Shown here: one piece after another, positions 16,501-23,788 of the stretch
Position numbering within the stretch: position 1 is the first letter of the stretch
Layout of the letters: each line of letters begins with the position of its first letter
IMG/VR virus record: IMGVR_UViG_3300050821_022590
Location: 1 to 32,210 of that record
DNA length: 32,210 nt
From: a virus
Reading direction: 5' to 3' (one strand)
Position numbers and translations under genes: made by a program
Notes under the pieces: model-generated
Seen by the model: the letters and a program-made list of their open reading frames with translations, nothing else
Databases searched by the model: none
Told to the model about the DNA's origin: nothing

Positions 16501-18861
16501 TCTAATTACACATTTCAGATTCCACTTTATCGCAGCGCTTTAACCAACACAACTTATGGTGTGAATTCAAATGATTTCAATGCTTATGATGTGAGCTACG
16601 GACCTACTGGAAGTTTTGCCGCGTCATTTGGACCAACTTTTAGCTTTAACAATTATCAGGTCTTGATGCAGGCTAAGAAAACCTTAAGCAGCACTACGCA
16701 ACAAAGCTCCATTTTATACAGATCGGTTCCTTGGGGCAGTAGCGGAGAGCAAATTGTTGTTAGCTACATTTTTAATGGCGCTGCCGTAGCAATTACGAGT
16801 TCTGTAGTTATTGGAAGCACTGTTGATATAACCATTACCGTACCACCCTCTACTTCCGCTTCTACAGTTGCAGCTTATGTAAATGCTAATCTATCAAAAT
16901 ACGTAAGTGCCACCGTAGTTGATGACGGATATGGTGGAACACCGGGCTCAGGTTTTATTACCGCCAATGCCAGCGCACAGCTCCTAGACGGCATGAATTG
17001 GTTATTATCTAGTAACGTTTCTAGTTCACCACAATTCGTGCTTAAAAAACCACTAGCGCTACCAAGTGACGTTGGTTACGCTTTTAATAACGGTGAGACT
17101 GTTCTTTTTAGTCCAACAACTTTTGATCAAGTAGAAAAATATCTAAATGTTCTACCTGTAAGCGGATTGACTACGGCAAGCCTCGTTAATACCGCCAATA
17201 GAGATTCTGTTGTAGAAATTTCATCCGACACCTTTGGATCAGGCGGCTACGTAGATATTGTCGGTGGTCCAGCAAATGGGTATGCTTTTCCTGTTATTAA
17301 TTCTGCTTTAAATATCAACGATACGTATGCTGCAATTTCTGCTTCAAATACGGCTTCAGCGAATGTAGTTAGCGGCCAATGGTTTAGATTACAAGCCTCT
17401 AATGTTCAACAAAAAGATACTAACTTTGGCGTAAATTCTGATGTAACTATTACCCCAAACACACCATTAGCAGGTCAAAGTACCGTCCAGGTTTCGGGGC
17501 AGTTACTAACGCAGAGATATTTTGGTAAGCCGAGATCTATTTCAGGTCTATCAGGGCTTACGTTTAGGGTAGAGCAGCAAGGTGATTTGGTTTGTTTTAG
17601 CTATGTAAACAGCACTTCTAGTCCACAATACCTGTCGTTCCCAGTTAATTTTAATGAATCTGGTGGCGGCACTTTAAGTGTTTCCTTGGTAGCCGGAAGT
17701 AATGACGCTCAATATACGATTCTAACTGGAGCCGCTACTTTTGCTAATATTAACATCGGTGATTTGGTAACGGTCTCCGGATTAAGTAATAGCGGTAATA
17801 ACGGCACTTTCATGGTTACAGGATCGAGGTCAACTGTACTACAGGTAACAAATGTGAATGCTGCGGTTGAAGCTAGTGATACTTATACTACAGGAACTTT
17901 TACAGCTACTACGGGAGTTATGGAAGGCGATTCTGTTATCGTAGGGTCACCATTCTCAGCTTCGAATCAAGGTACTTATAGGGTCATCAGAGTGTTTAAC
18001 GACAGCTTTTGGATTCAAAATCCAGACTTTATCGAAGAAGAACAAGTATTGACTTCAAGTTCGCTAACTTTTTATGAATACGAAGCAACGATTCCAGGTG
18101 ATAGCCTAGTTATTTCAGGCACTGCTTTTGGAGTAAATAACGCGGGAACATATCCTGTCGTTTCTATAACTAGTCCAAGCGAGATAGTTGTTACTGGTGT
18201 ACTTACTTCAGTTGTCAGTCTAAATTTGACTGGGTTGTTGTCCTCATTTTACATTGATGAGGGAGTTCCTTATAGCGGATATAAACAAGCTTACTTGGTA
18301 GCCGCACAACCTGGAACCACTAATTTGAACGAGATTCTATTTACCACCTACTTACAATATGAGAAAATAAATCAAGCCGCTGGTGTAGAAGTAACGGCGC
18401 TAAATAAATTGGGTTATTCAACACAAATTTCTGAAGGGCTTGACGGCTATAAATACAATACCGGTTTGATCCAAGAGGCTAATAGAATTATCTATGGAGA
18501 TCCAACAGACCCTCTTACATTTCCAGGAGTTGCGGCTGCAGGCTCCGATGTATTTGTGCAAGAACCTCTTGGGTTGGTGATTTCAATGGCAATTGATGTG
18601 CGTTTACAAACTGGAGCACCCTTTAGCTCTATTTCACAACAAGTGCAGAATAATGTAGCTGCGTTGATAAATAGTAATAATATAGGAGCTTCTATAGCTT
18701 TAAGCTCAATAGTTTCGGTTTGTACTATAATACCTGGCGTTATTTCTGTTGCAATTTCTAGTCCAAACTATAGTCCCACAAGCGATTTAATTGTAGTTCA
18801 ACCAAGTGAACAAACTTTTGTCATAGATCCATCTAATATCAGTGTGTCACTTATAACATAG
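13582..18861 (+). CDS. Giant baseplate J/gp6-like wedge protein, 1759 aa
   Basis: The N-terminal ~330 residues have the baseplate-J pattern: a helical start (QQILGDQLSEFASKTG), a second helix (TGSSLQAIATEFGI), the strand INVGS-like region, and the signature SGGTDPETDDQLRTQI (near 265-280) followed by GLGTATAIKNSIIGA. The C-terminal ~190 residues return to the J/gp6 type (PLGLVISMAIDVRLQTG, VQNNVAALINSN, IIPGVISVAISSPN). Between them lie roughly 1250 residues of beta-rich Ser/Thr/Gly domains, including three tandem copies of one module (1393-1560). T4 gp6 has 660 residues, so the insertion is very large. It forms the inner ring of the baseplate, and the inserted domains probably project outwards. 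Stop is TAG. An AGGA ribosome site precedes the ATG. Confidence 0.82.
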   Translation: MATTPTIPQPQSYQQILGDQLSEFASKTGIPSVAVGSASLSFFETVSLAIARASGDVFQTLLNSSLQYATGSSLQAIATEFGITPTVSQIATGFVTVTDTSFQKVATTVYPGAAAVNVGSMFISASSNVGFPSSGNIYVGRGSNDSEGPLPYTSITAVGNYFQFNLSSPTQKFHNIGESIILAQGGNRVVPVNTIVLSPSNGLQPSQQYTVTQQGILLDGETTATNIPVSALLPGSAGNVPSNSITQFASPPFTNATVNNLAATSGGTDPETDDQLRTQIQLVLSSIGLGTATAIKNSIIGATSPTEPGAITSDSLVTNSSGSSIVYISTGGSRPYEAKTAGVAIEHIIDDAVGGESFFQLQTGGTQAPVAKAFVTSTDTSPFQVSGGYVLAVTVGGVTTQHTFQNSDFQAPGAATAYEICASINADSSLNFQATTSGDGTFVVLRAIAESHQTIQVTSPSSPTVVNANNFLGFPTTINETLRLYKDGVLLSEDGNTASIFSQQQSLWSNSITNGDTLILVVDGTAPITYTILNTDFIATGLYTTVNASNSLASWAQVFNNKITGITATVVGTQIDISSNLGASSRAQVVIDPSSTLVTKSMFGHAQALSSQGAAADYTLDRNTAQIQLTTPLVAGDNLTAGTDDTKGTIKSAAITSGSINFASEGYIWIAIDEPTTTINTGVTSGSFLSVSASGSLVSYKSGTTSAFASVLPGDYVIIWSPQLNSNNRLEGRVHSITTTSASNDTLNILVTATEAAAVVPQTDVVYMQGFVVVRAEYVPQKFNVQAGLQSLDVIAAYLQTQTDSLTFGVAIEEFLTINTTTLNTAGAVTVVTFDIVGSQLGFTAGQSNVSNYPIIAYQDTAGSYTPSFFHSTVSSDTFASPPDSFLTSFTSNISLSGRQPDEIVTFLNPYGGIDDEQPANEVVQETTLSGTAVGITQDPDVRRIRTNDRFFLSSPLSFGNTDSMTVVIDNNPSNYTFQIPLYRSALTNTTYGVNSNDFNAYDVSYGPTGSFAASFGPTFSFNNYQVLMQAKKTLSSTTQQSSILYRSVPWGSSGEQIVVSYIFNGAAVAITSSVVIGSTVDITITVPPSTSASTVAAYVNANLSKYVSATVVDDGYGGTPGSGFITANASAQLLDGMNWLLSSNVSSSPQFVLKKPLALPSDVGYAFNNGETVLFSPTTFDQVEKYLNVLPVSGLTTASLVNTANRDSVVEISSDTFGSGGYVDIVGGPANGYAFPVINSALNINDTYAAISASNTASANVVSGQWFRLQASNVQQKDTNFGVNSDVTITPNTPLAGQSTVQVSGQLLTQRYFGKPRSISGLSGLTFRVEQQGDLVCFSYVNSTSSPQYLSFPVNFNESGGGTLSVSLVAGSNDAQYTILTGAATFANINIGDLVTVSGLSNSGNNGTFMVTGSRSTVLQVTNVNAAVEASDTYTTGTFTATTGVMEGDSVIVGSPFSASNQGTYRVIRVFNDSFWIQNPDFIEEEQVLTSSSLTFYEYEATIPGDSLVISGTAFGVNNAGTYPVVSITSPSEIVVTGVLTSVVSLNLTGLLSSFYIDEGVPYSGYKQAYLVAAQPGTTNLNEILFTTYLQYEKINQAAGVEVTALNKLGYSTQISEGLDGYKYNTGLIQEANRIIYGDPTDPLTFPGVAAAGSDVFVQEPLGLVISMAIDVRLQTGAPFSSISQQVQNNVAALINSNNIGASIALSSIVSVCTIIPGVISVAISSPNYSPTSDLIVVQPSEQTFVIDPSNISVSLIT
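17758..18240 (+). repeat. Three tandem beta-module repeats within the baseplate J protein
   Basis: The encoded starts GDLVTVSGLSNSGNNGTFMV (17758), GDSVIVGSPFSASNQGTYRV (17926) and GDSLVISGTAFGVNNAGTYP (18097) are spaced 168 and 171 bases apart. Each follows the pattern GDxVxVSGxxxSxNxGTYxV, then a strand rich in Val/Ile. A fourth relative (GNYVNIYGGGFASSANVGTY) occurs in the next baseplate gene near 20718. The DNA copies are diverged, so this is an old protein-level repeat. Confidence 0.7.
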
Positions 18862-18874
18862 AATGTAAATTTAT

Positions 18875-18903
18875 TTGACTTTTTAAGAAACATAGTAGAT
18901 AAT
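18875..18903 (+). promoter_or_regulatory. Sigma70-like promoter upstream of the EDxHD endonuclease gene
   Basis: TTGACT (18875-18880), a 17-bp spacer and GATAAT (18898-18903). The ATG at 18910 is six bases past the -10, and no ribosome site is visible before it. A transcript from here would be leaderless. Confidence 0.5.
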
Positions 18904-18909
18904 TTAATT

Positions 18910-19941
18910 ATGAAGTATAATAAATGGACATTTGAAAAATTGCAATTGGAGGCTCTAAAATATGATACCCGTTCTGCTTTTAAAAAAGGCAATTATGGAG
19001 CATATCAAGCGGCTATAGCGCGAAATCTTTTAGATCAAATATGCTCTCACATGGCGAGTTCCGATTATTTTTGGAAAGACGAAGCTTTAGATAAAATTAT
19101 AAGATCTTATCATAGTAGAAGCGCCTTAGCAAAAGGGAATTTGGGAGCTTATAAAGTGGCTATGAAAAGAGGATTATTAGACGACTATCCACACATGCCA
19201 AAGCATATAGACCAATCTGGGGAAAACAGCCCCAGATTTAAGTGGACACACAAAATGCTTCAAAAAGAAGCCTTAAAATATAAAACTAAGAAAGAATTTC
19301 AAGTCGGAAATTACGCAGCTTATACCGCTGCTCAAAAAAGAGGTATTTTAGACGAAATATGCAAGCACATGATACCGGGTTTTAAAACTGGTGAAAATCA
19401 TTATAATTTTAAATGGACAGATAAAAAATTAAGAAAAGAAGCATTAAAATATACAACAAGAGCGGAATTTCAAAAAGGTAGCGGAGCTGCTTATAATGCC
19501 GCTTTGAAAAGGGGCATTTTAGATGAAATTTGTTCTCATATGAAAAAATCCAGTAATATTTCTATACCTGAAAGAGAGTTATTTAATATTATTAAAAATA
19601 TTTTTATATCAACACAAAAACTTTATGATCGTAAGGTTAAAATTGATAAAAAACCTTATATAAAAGGTTTTGAAATTGATATTTTTGTCCCAGAACTAAA
19701 ATTAGGTATAGAGTTCGATGGTAAACGCTACCATTCATTTGAATATATGAGAAAAGATAAACAAAAAAAGCTTTGGACTGATTGCGATATTGTTAACTAC
19801 CACGAGATCAAAGACACTTGGTTTTTAACTAAAGGAATCAAAATTCTACACATCAAAGAACAAGGTTGGCTTGAAGATAAACAAGCATGTATCGATAGAT
19901 GTCTAGAATTTTTAAGTCTTTCTAATAGAAAGGCTGCTTAA
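18910..19941 (+). CDS. Free-standing homing endonuclease, EDxHD/Vsr-like fold, 343 aa
   Basis: The protein has four repeats of about 42 residues (6-48, 55-95, 112-154, 169-211) of the form W-T-x-x-x-L-x-x-E-A-L-K-Y-x-T-R-x-E-F-x-K-G-x-x-x-A-Y, ending in (L)DEICxHM. These are the predicted DNA-binding units. A C-terminal nuclease domain (219-335) of the very-short-patch-repair type follows: Glu255-x-Asp257 in GFEIDIFVPELKLGIEFDG, Asp270, His275, then YHEIKDTW and GIKILHIKEQGW. This matches the phage EDxHD homing endonucleases. It sits between two baseplate genes with only one base before the next ATG, a typical free-standing homing gene placement. It has its own promoter-like sequence and an internal hairpin at 19214-19238. 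The AT-rich, Lys-rich composition differs from the neighbouring structural genes. Confidence 0.85.
   Translation: MKYNKWTFEKLQLEALKYDTRSAFKKGNYGAYQAAIARNLLDQICSHMASSDYFWKDEALDKIIRSYHSRSALAKGNLGAYKVAMKRGLLDDYPHMPKHIDQSGENSPRFKWTHKMLQKEALKYKTKKEFQVGNYAAYTAAQKRGILDEICKHMIPGFKTGENHYNFKWTDKKLRKEALKYTTRAEFQKGSGAAYNAALKRGILDEICSHMKKSSNISIPERELFNIIKNIFISTQKLYDRKVKIDKKPYIKGFEIDIFVPELKLGIEFDGKRYHSFEYMRKDKQKKLWTDCDIVNYHEIKDTWFLTKGIKILHIKEQGWLEDKQACIDRCLEFLSLSNRKAA
19214..19238 (+). repeat. Perfect 9-bp inverted repeat inside the EDxHD endonuclease gene
   Basis: AATCTGGGG (19214-19222) and CCCCAGATT (19230-19238) flank a 7-base loop AAAACAG. The stem has five G-C pairs. There is no T-run after it. It lies in the linker between repeats 2 and 3 of the protein, where coding constraint is low. 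Confidence 0.65.
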
Positions 19942-19942
19942 T

Positions 19943-21889
19943 ATGCCAATAGTAACACAAGAATCAGAATACGCGCGTTTACGCTCATACTTAAACCCCG
20001 CCCTCAAGGGTCCTAATGTTTCTGCGGTCTTAAATGCGCTCGCTACAAGTACTTCTTATCTAGTAAATTCTGTTTATGCAGTCAACGCCAACCTGTTCAT
20101 CACGACCGCTTCCGCACAATACCTTGATCTTCTTCTAAGCCAATACGGTGTTACAAGACCCCCTTCAGTGGGAATTGGCGACGATGTTTTTCGTGAGATC
20201 GGCTTACAGGTAAAAAACAGAAAGCAAGTTCGTGATCTTATCAACAACTTGCTTGACGCTGTCTTCGGAGACGAACTTTGTAAAGCCACTAATTCCTCTA
20301 CAATGATAGAACCATACGCTCTTGCTGATGGTGACACTCTTATAGTCAATTACGACGGCGGTCAAACAGTTACTATTCCCTTTGAAGCCGCCGCATTTCA
20401 AGATATCACAAACGCCAAAGCTATTGAAGTCGCTGATGCCATTGTTTCCTATCTTACAAGCCAAAATCTTTCCGGACTCGCCACCATAAAGAATAATGGC
20501 AACGGTAACTACGTAGAGCTGGTCAGCAGCACAATTGGACCGAGATCGTCTGTAACGGTATTTGGTGGGTCAGCACAAAATGTCCTAGTTTTTTCTTCGA
20601 CCGTTAATGCCGGCGGCAATTTTAGTACCCAATGGACCATCAGCGTACAACCTGGTGGTAAACTCAGATTTACTTGGTCTGGTGGTGGCGATCCTAACGT
20701 AGGCAGACTGGTACCAGGGAATTACGTAAACATTTATGGCGGTGGGTTCGCATCTTCTGCAAATGTAGGTACTTATACCATTTTAGATTCGGTTGGTGGA
20801 ACTGTTGGGAACGCTTACTTTGATATTTATAACCCCCTAGGAACAACCGGCATCGTGGTTCAAGGAACTGATGCTGCGGTACTCTTTTTTAATCCTACAA
20901 GACGAACCATTCAAAGCAATGGTTATTATGCCGCGCTGTATCAAACTGAAACTAATGTAGTTCAAATTTTCTTACCTGCCACCACTAATGTAGTACGACG
21001 TGGAAGGGCAGGTTCCGCACATTTACATGATCCTCCAAGGGGAACTTTTGCACTTAACGCGCAACCAAATCCAGGAGATAATTTTGGGATCACTTCTTCG
21101 ATATTTTTAATCGCTGGGACAAACTTTGTTATTGGTGCCACAACCTTAGAGACAGTAACGAATATCGTTGCCGCTATCAATGCTTTAGACGCTGGAATGG
21201 TAGCATTAGTAAACGTAATTGATGGCGTGCCTACAGTTTATATTCAGAACGATAGTTTATCTAATACTCTTACAATTACTTATACCGGTAGTGCTAATAT
21301 TGTAGCTAGTGGTCCGCAAGGATCGAATATTTCACTGGAACCTAATCAACCAGGGCCGTATGTTTTTGATTTACAACAAACGTTCACGATAGGGTCATCT
21401 CATACTACTTTAACACAAGATGCTAATTCGACGACAGGAAGAGTTCTTTTGGTAGAAGATAGCGTAGGGTTCCCAAACTCGTCTGGTTACGTAGTTTTTG
21501 ATTATGGCGGACCACAACAAGAACTAGCTGCTTACATTGCAGTTCCTTCTAGTAATTCTATCCTATTAAGTCCGGTTGATAATTTACAATTCGATCACTC
21601 CATAGGCACAGAGGTCAGATTGGTTGCAAGTAATGCTCCAGTCGTACTAAATCCAACCGGCAGTGATTATGAGTTTTTTATAACCGACGTCGTCGGCGGA
21701 AGAGTCTACGCACAGGACCTCATTGAACAAGTAATCGCAGCAGGTATATCGCTTGTATTCACGATTTTGTATCCCGACGATATTGGGCTTGGAAAAGCAG
21801 GCACATCTTTTTCAGAAATAAAATATGTGTATGGACCAGACCCTACTACTGTTCAATATCCAACTAACGATTTAGGGGGCGGAGTGTAA
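19943..21889 (+). CDS. Second baseplate wedge-like protein, 648 aa
   Basis: The N-terminal ~110 residues are helical (SEYARLRSYLNPALKG, SAQYLDLLLSQYGV, VRDLINNLLDAVFGDE) and resemble the opening of the baseplate-J protein, with the same 'xLxxLAxxyGI' logic. The rest is beta-rich, with modules also seen in the J protein: a GNGNYVELVSSTIG segment like GDGTFVVL in J, and a GNYVNIYGGGF...NVGTY segment like the three J repeats. The C-terminus is TDVVGGRVYAQDLIEQVIAAGI. In P2-type phages gpJ is followed by gpI, and in T4 gp6 is joined to gp7 and gp53; position and content suggest an equivalent wedge partner. Exact orthology is not shown. Start is ATG two bases after the endonuclease stop. Confidence 0.6.
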   Translation: MPIVTQESEYARLRSYLNPALKGPNVSAVLNALATSTSYLVNSVYAVNANLFITTASAQYLDLLLSQYGVTRPPSVGIGDDVFREIGLQVKNRKQVRDLINNLLDAVFGDELCKATNSSTMIEPYALADGDTLIVNYDGGQTVTIPFEAAAFQDITNAKAIEVADAIVSYLTSQNLSGLATIKNNGNGNYVELVSSTIGPRSSVTVFGGSAQNVLVFSSTVNAGGNFSTQWTISVQPGGKLRFTWSGGGDPNVGRLVPGNYVNIYGGGFASSANVGTYTILDSVGGTVGNAYFDIYNPLGTTGIVVQGTDAAVLFFNPTRRTIQSNGYYAALYQTETNVVQIFLPATTNVVRRGRAGSAHLHDPPRGTFALNAQPNPGDNFGITSSIFLIAGTNFVIGATTLETVTNIVAAINALDAGMVALVNVIDGVPTVYIQNDSLSNTLTITYTGSANIVASGPQGSNISLEPNQPGPYVFDLQQTFTIGSSHTTLTQDANSTTGRVLLVEDSVGFPNSSGYVVFDYGGPQQELAAYIAVPSSNSILLSPVDNLQFDHSIGTEVRLVASNAPVVLNPTGSDYEFFITDVVGGRVYAQDLIEQVIAAGISLVFTILYPDDIGLGKAGTSFSEIKYVYGPDPTTVQYPTNDLGGGV

Positions 21890-21890
21890 T

Positions 21891-22316
21891 ATGGCAATCC
21901 CAGTAGTTATAACATCCGCGCAGATCACGATACAATTTAATAATATTCAATATAAAGAGGTTGCTGATATTTCTTTTACTATAGATTACGGCGAAGAAGA
22001 AATTTATGGCATAGACAATGTTTATCCCCAAGAAATTTCTGGTGGAAAAATTTCTGTTAGAGGGCAAGTTAACGGGTACCGCATCAAGCTCAGCGGCGGA
22101 CTCCAAGGCAAAAATCTCAGAAGTTTATTTAGCAATGTTTCCGCTACGCCCTATGTGAGCCTTCTAGTAGAAGACCGAACAACACAAGAGAATATCATCT
22201 TCATTCCCCAATGTAAGATTTCTTCTGAGTCCCATTCCATTCCAAATAAAGGGACTTACAAACTAAACTTCAGTTTCGTTGGTATGGTCCCTTTAATGGC
22301 TCTAGACAGATCCTAA
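21891..22316 (+). CDS. Tube-fold-like tail protein, 141 aa
   Basis: The protein is all-beta with regular alternating strands (VADISFTIDYGEEEIYGID, KISVRGQVNGYRIKLSG, YVSLLVEDRTTQENIIFIP, KISSESHSIPNKGTYKLNF). This pattern is like tail-tube and tube-initiator proteins, which form hexamers of a similar small beta barrel. A GGGGGCGGAGTG stretch just upstream gives a strong ribosome site, and the gene starts one base after the previous stop. A capping or initiator role at the baseplate-tube joint fits the position. It is not identified by a signature motif. Its stop overlaps that of the convergent phosphoesterase gene. Confidence 0.5.
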   Translation: MAIPVVITSAQITIQFNNIQYKEVADISFTIDYGEEEIYGIDNVYPQEISGGKISVRGQVNGYRIKLSGGLQGKNLRSLFSNVSATPYVSLLVEDRTTQENIIFIPQCKISSESHSIPNKGTYKLNFSFVGMVPLMALDRS

Positions 22317-22936
22317 GTTTTATTCTGCTTAGTCTTAGCAATCCAACTTTCAATCACAGAAATACTTACAGGGCGATATCCGTTCGCAGCCACACCGACA
22401 TCAAACTGGCGTCCCAATATTTTTTGACTTTTACCATTATTAGGAGAGTGGATGTGCCCATGGATATGATACTGACCTTCATCAGTAGTAGTGAAAATTC
22501 TTTGTTTTAATCTACTTTCACCGTGCCAATTTTCACCGTTTTGGCTACCCTTCATATTTTCGCATTCCTCGCGATAAACTCCTAATAGTGGGCAATGAGA
22601 AAGCGTTACGCGTTCACCAGCTATTTGCATGGTAGCGCCGTGTAGAACAACGTCAAAGCCCACTTTGTACATTGCTTCCACACCTTTGTCGTGATTTCCT
22701 AAAATACACACCTTAGTACCACCCATTTGGGAAATTACTTTTTGAACTGTATCAGTTTTACCAAGTCCAATGTCACCCAAAAAATAACAAACTCCATCTT
22801 TTACAGTGGAATTATAATTATTAATTAAAACTTCGTGCATATGGTCTAGATCTTCGAATGGACGATTGTCAAAAATTAATACATTTTTATGTCCAATGTG
22901 AAGATCTGACCAGAGAAAAATACCTTTTCTTTGCAT
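22313..22936 (-). CDS. Calcineurin-like metallophosphoesterase, 207 aa
   Basis: All five metal-binding motifs of the family are visible: DLH (Asp11, His13), GD (54-55), GNHD (80-83), a single His (114 in SHCP) and GHIH (His161, His163). Two-metal enzymes of this family hydrolyse phosphomono- or diesters. The SDLHIGHKN start and the short length match a common phage and bacterial subgroup of unknown substrate. The frame extends back to 22987, but that would overlap the upstream gene; the ATG at 22936, two bases after the upstream stop, gives the usual N-terminus just before the first strand and is preferred. It is part of a three-gene minus-strand operon headed by the transglycosylase. Confidence 0.85.
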   Translation of the reverse strand: MQRKGIFLWSDLHIGHKNVLIFDNRPFEDLDHMHEVLINNYNSTVKDGVCYFLGDIGLGKTDTVQKVISQMGGTKVCILGNHDKGVEAMYKVGFDVVLHGATMQIAGERVTLSHCPLLGVYREECENMKGSQNGENWHGESRLKQRIFTTTDEGQYHIHGHIHSPNNGKSQKILGRQFDVGVAANGYRPVSISVIESWIAKTKQNKT

Positions 22937-22937
22937 A

Positions 22938-23267
22938 TTATTTCTTGTCGCGTCCATAAACAATTTCTTTCCCAATCCCAACTTCATCTATCAGAGCATG
23001 CCCCGGCTTAATAGCGTCTTCAAGCGAACTATTAGGTCCATAATTTAGCATTTCAAATCCAACTACGTTATCTATGTATTTCTTAGAATAACCCATAAAT
23101 TGTTTTTTGGCTAGTTTTCTAACATTACTTTTTAGTGTTTTATAATCTGCCTTAGAAAAATAGACGTGGTTAGGAAAAGCGGTATGTGAATCACAAGCTC
23201 CTAATTTTTTAAGTAGATCCACTGGATCTAAAGCCAACATCTTCTTGGTAAGTTTTACAATTTTCAT
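22938..23267 (-). CDS. Hypothetical protein, 109 aa
   Basis: The ATG at 23267 follows the transglycosylase stop by one base, with GGGAT as ribosome site overlapping that stop. The protein is Lys-rich and mixed alpha/beta (KADYKTLKSNVRKLAKK, then GHALIDEVGIGKEIVYG). No signal peptide or known motif was seen. It sits between the transglycosylase and the phosphoesterase, and all three are probably translated from one message. Confidence 0.6.
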   Translation of the reverse strand: MKIVKLTKKMLALDPVDLLKKLGACDSHTAFPNHVYFSKADYKTLKSNVRKLAKKQFMGYSKKYIDNVVGFEMLNYGPNSSLEDAIKPGHALIDEVGIGKEIVYGRDKK

Positions 23268-23268
23268 A

Positions 23269-23706
23269 TCAATCCCTTACGAATACGCTACCACAAGTGA
23301 TTTGTTTTTGCAAGTCTTTACTAGCCTTATTTTTTACGCGTTTAACATAAGTATAATTTTTAGGATAAGTAGGGAATTTTTCACTTTCAATAAAACTGCC
23401 TGCATTATAAGCAGCAATTGCTTTACAATAATTATTTTCGTATCGTTGTAGTTGATATTTTAGATAAAGACCGGAATAATAAGCATTCACTTCAGGTCTC
23501 ATCAAATCCTTAGTCTTCCCTTTGAAACCAACTAGACGTGCCGTAGATTCTTTGAGTTGGCAAATTCCATGCGAAGGAGTTCCCTTATCGTTTGGATTGT
23601 AATTCATTTTAAAATCAGAACTCTCATAAGAACAAACTGCTAGAAGTAGTGCTCCATATATATGAGCCATTTTAGCAGCGGTTAGAATAGTAGATGTTAA
23701 ATCCAT
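23269..23706 (-). CDS. SLT-type lytic transglycosylase (putative endolysin), 145 aa
   Basis: The protein has the soluble-lytic-transglycosylase lysozyme fold motifs in order: CSYESSDF with catalytic Glu28, PSHGICQLKESTAR (44-57, the GxxQ motif), NAYYSGLYLKYQL and AIAAYNAG (97-103). It cleaves the glycan strands of peptidoglycan. There is no classical signal peptide, but the first 25 residues (ILTAAKMAHIYGALLLAV) are hydrophobic and belong to the catalytic fold's first helix. It carries no targeting domain and is not in the tail operon, so an endolysin role is more likely than a virion role. It has its own sigma70-like promoter and an AGGAGA ribosome site. Confidence 0.8.
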   Translation of the reverse strand: MDLTSTILTAAKMAHIYGALLLAVCSYESSDFKMNYNPNDKGTPSHGICQLKESTARLVGFKGKTKDLMRPEVNAYYSGLYLKYQLQRYENNYCKAIAAYNAGSFIESEKFPTYPKNYTYVKRVKNKASKDLQKQITCGSVFVRD

Positions 23707-23723
23707 ATTTTTCTCCTATTTTC

Positions 23724-23752
23724 ATAGTAATATAAAACTAACAATAAGTCAA
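23724..23752 (-). promoter_or_regulatory. Sigma70-like promoter for the transglycosylase operon
   Basis: On the minus strand, TTGACT (23752-23747), a 17-bp spacer and TACTAT (23729-23724). The expected start is near 23717, just at the AGGAGA ribosome site (23717-23712), so the leader is only about 11 bases. Confidence 0.55.
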
Positions 23753-23763
23753 CCCGAAAATAC

Positions 23764-23771
23764 AATCTTTA
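23764..23771 (+). promoter_or_regulatory. AATCTTTA element upstream of the 23789 gene
   Basis: CAATCTTTA followed by TATAAG, 17 bases before the ATG at 23789. The spacing is nearly the same as in the copy upstream of the baseplate gene at 10867. It faces away from the transglycosylase promoter. Confidence 0.4.
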
Positions 23772-23788
23772 TATAAGTAGGTGAAATT

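Noticed and set aside
22312-22331. CTAAG/CTTAG inverted repeat at the 22313-22316 convergent stops
   Set aside because: Only five pairs with a 10-base loop. No convincing termination signal.
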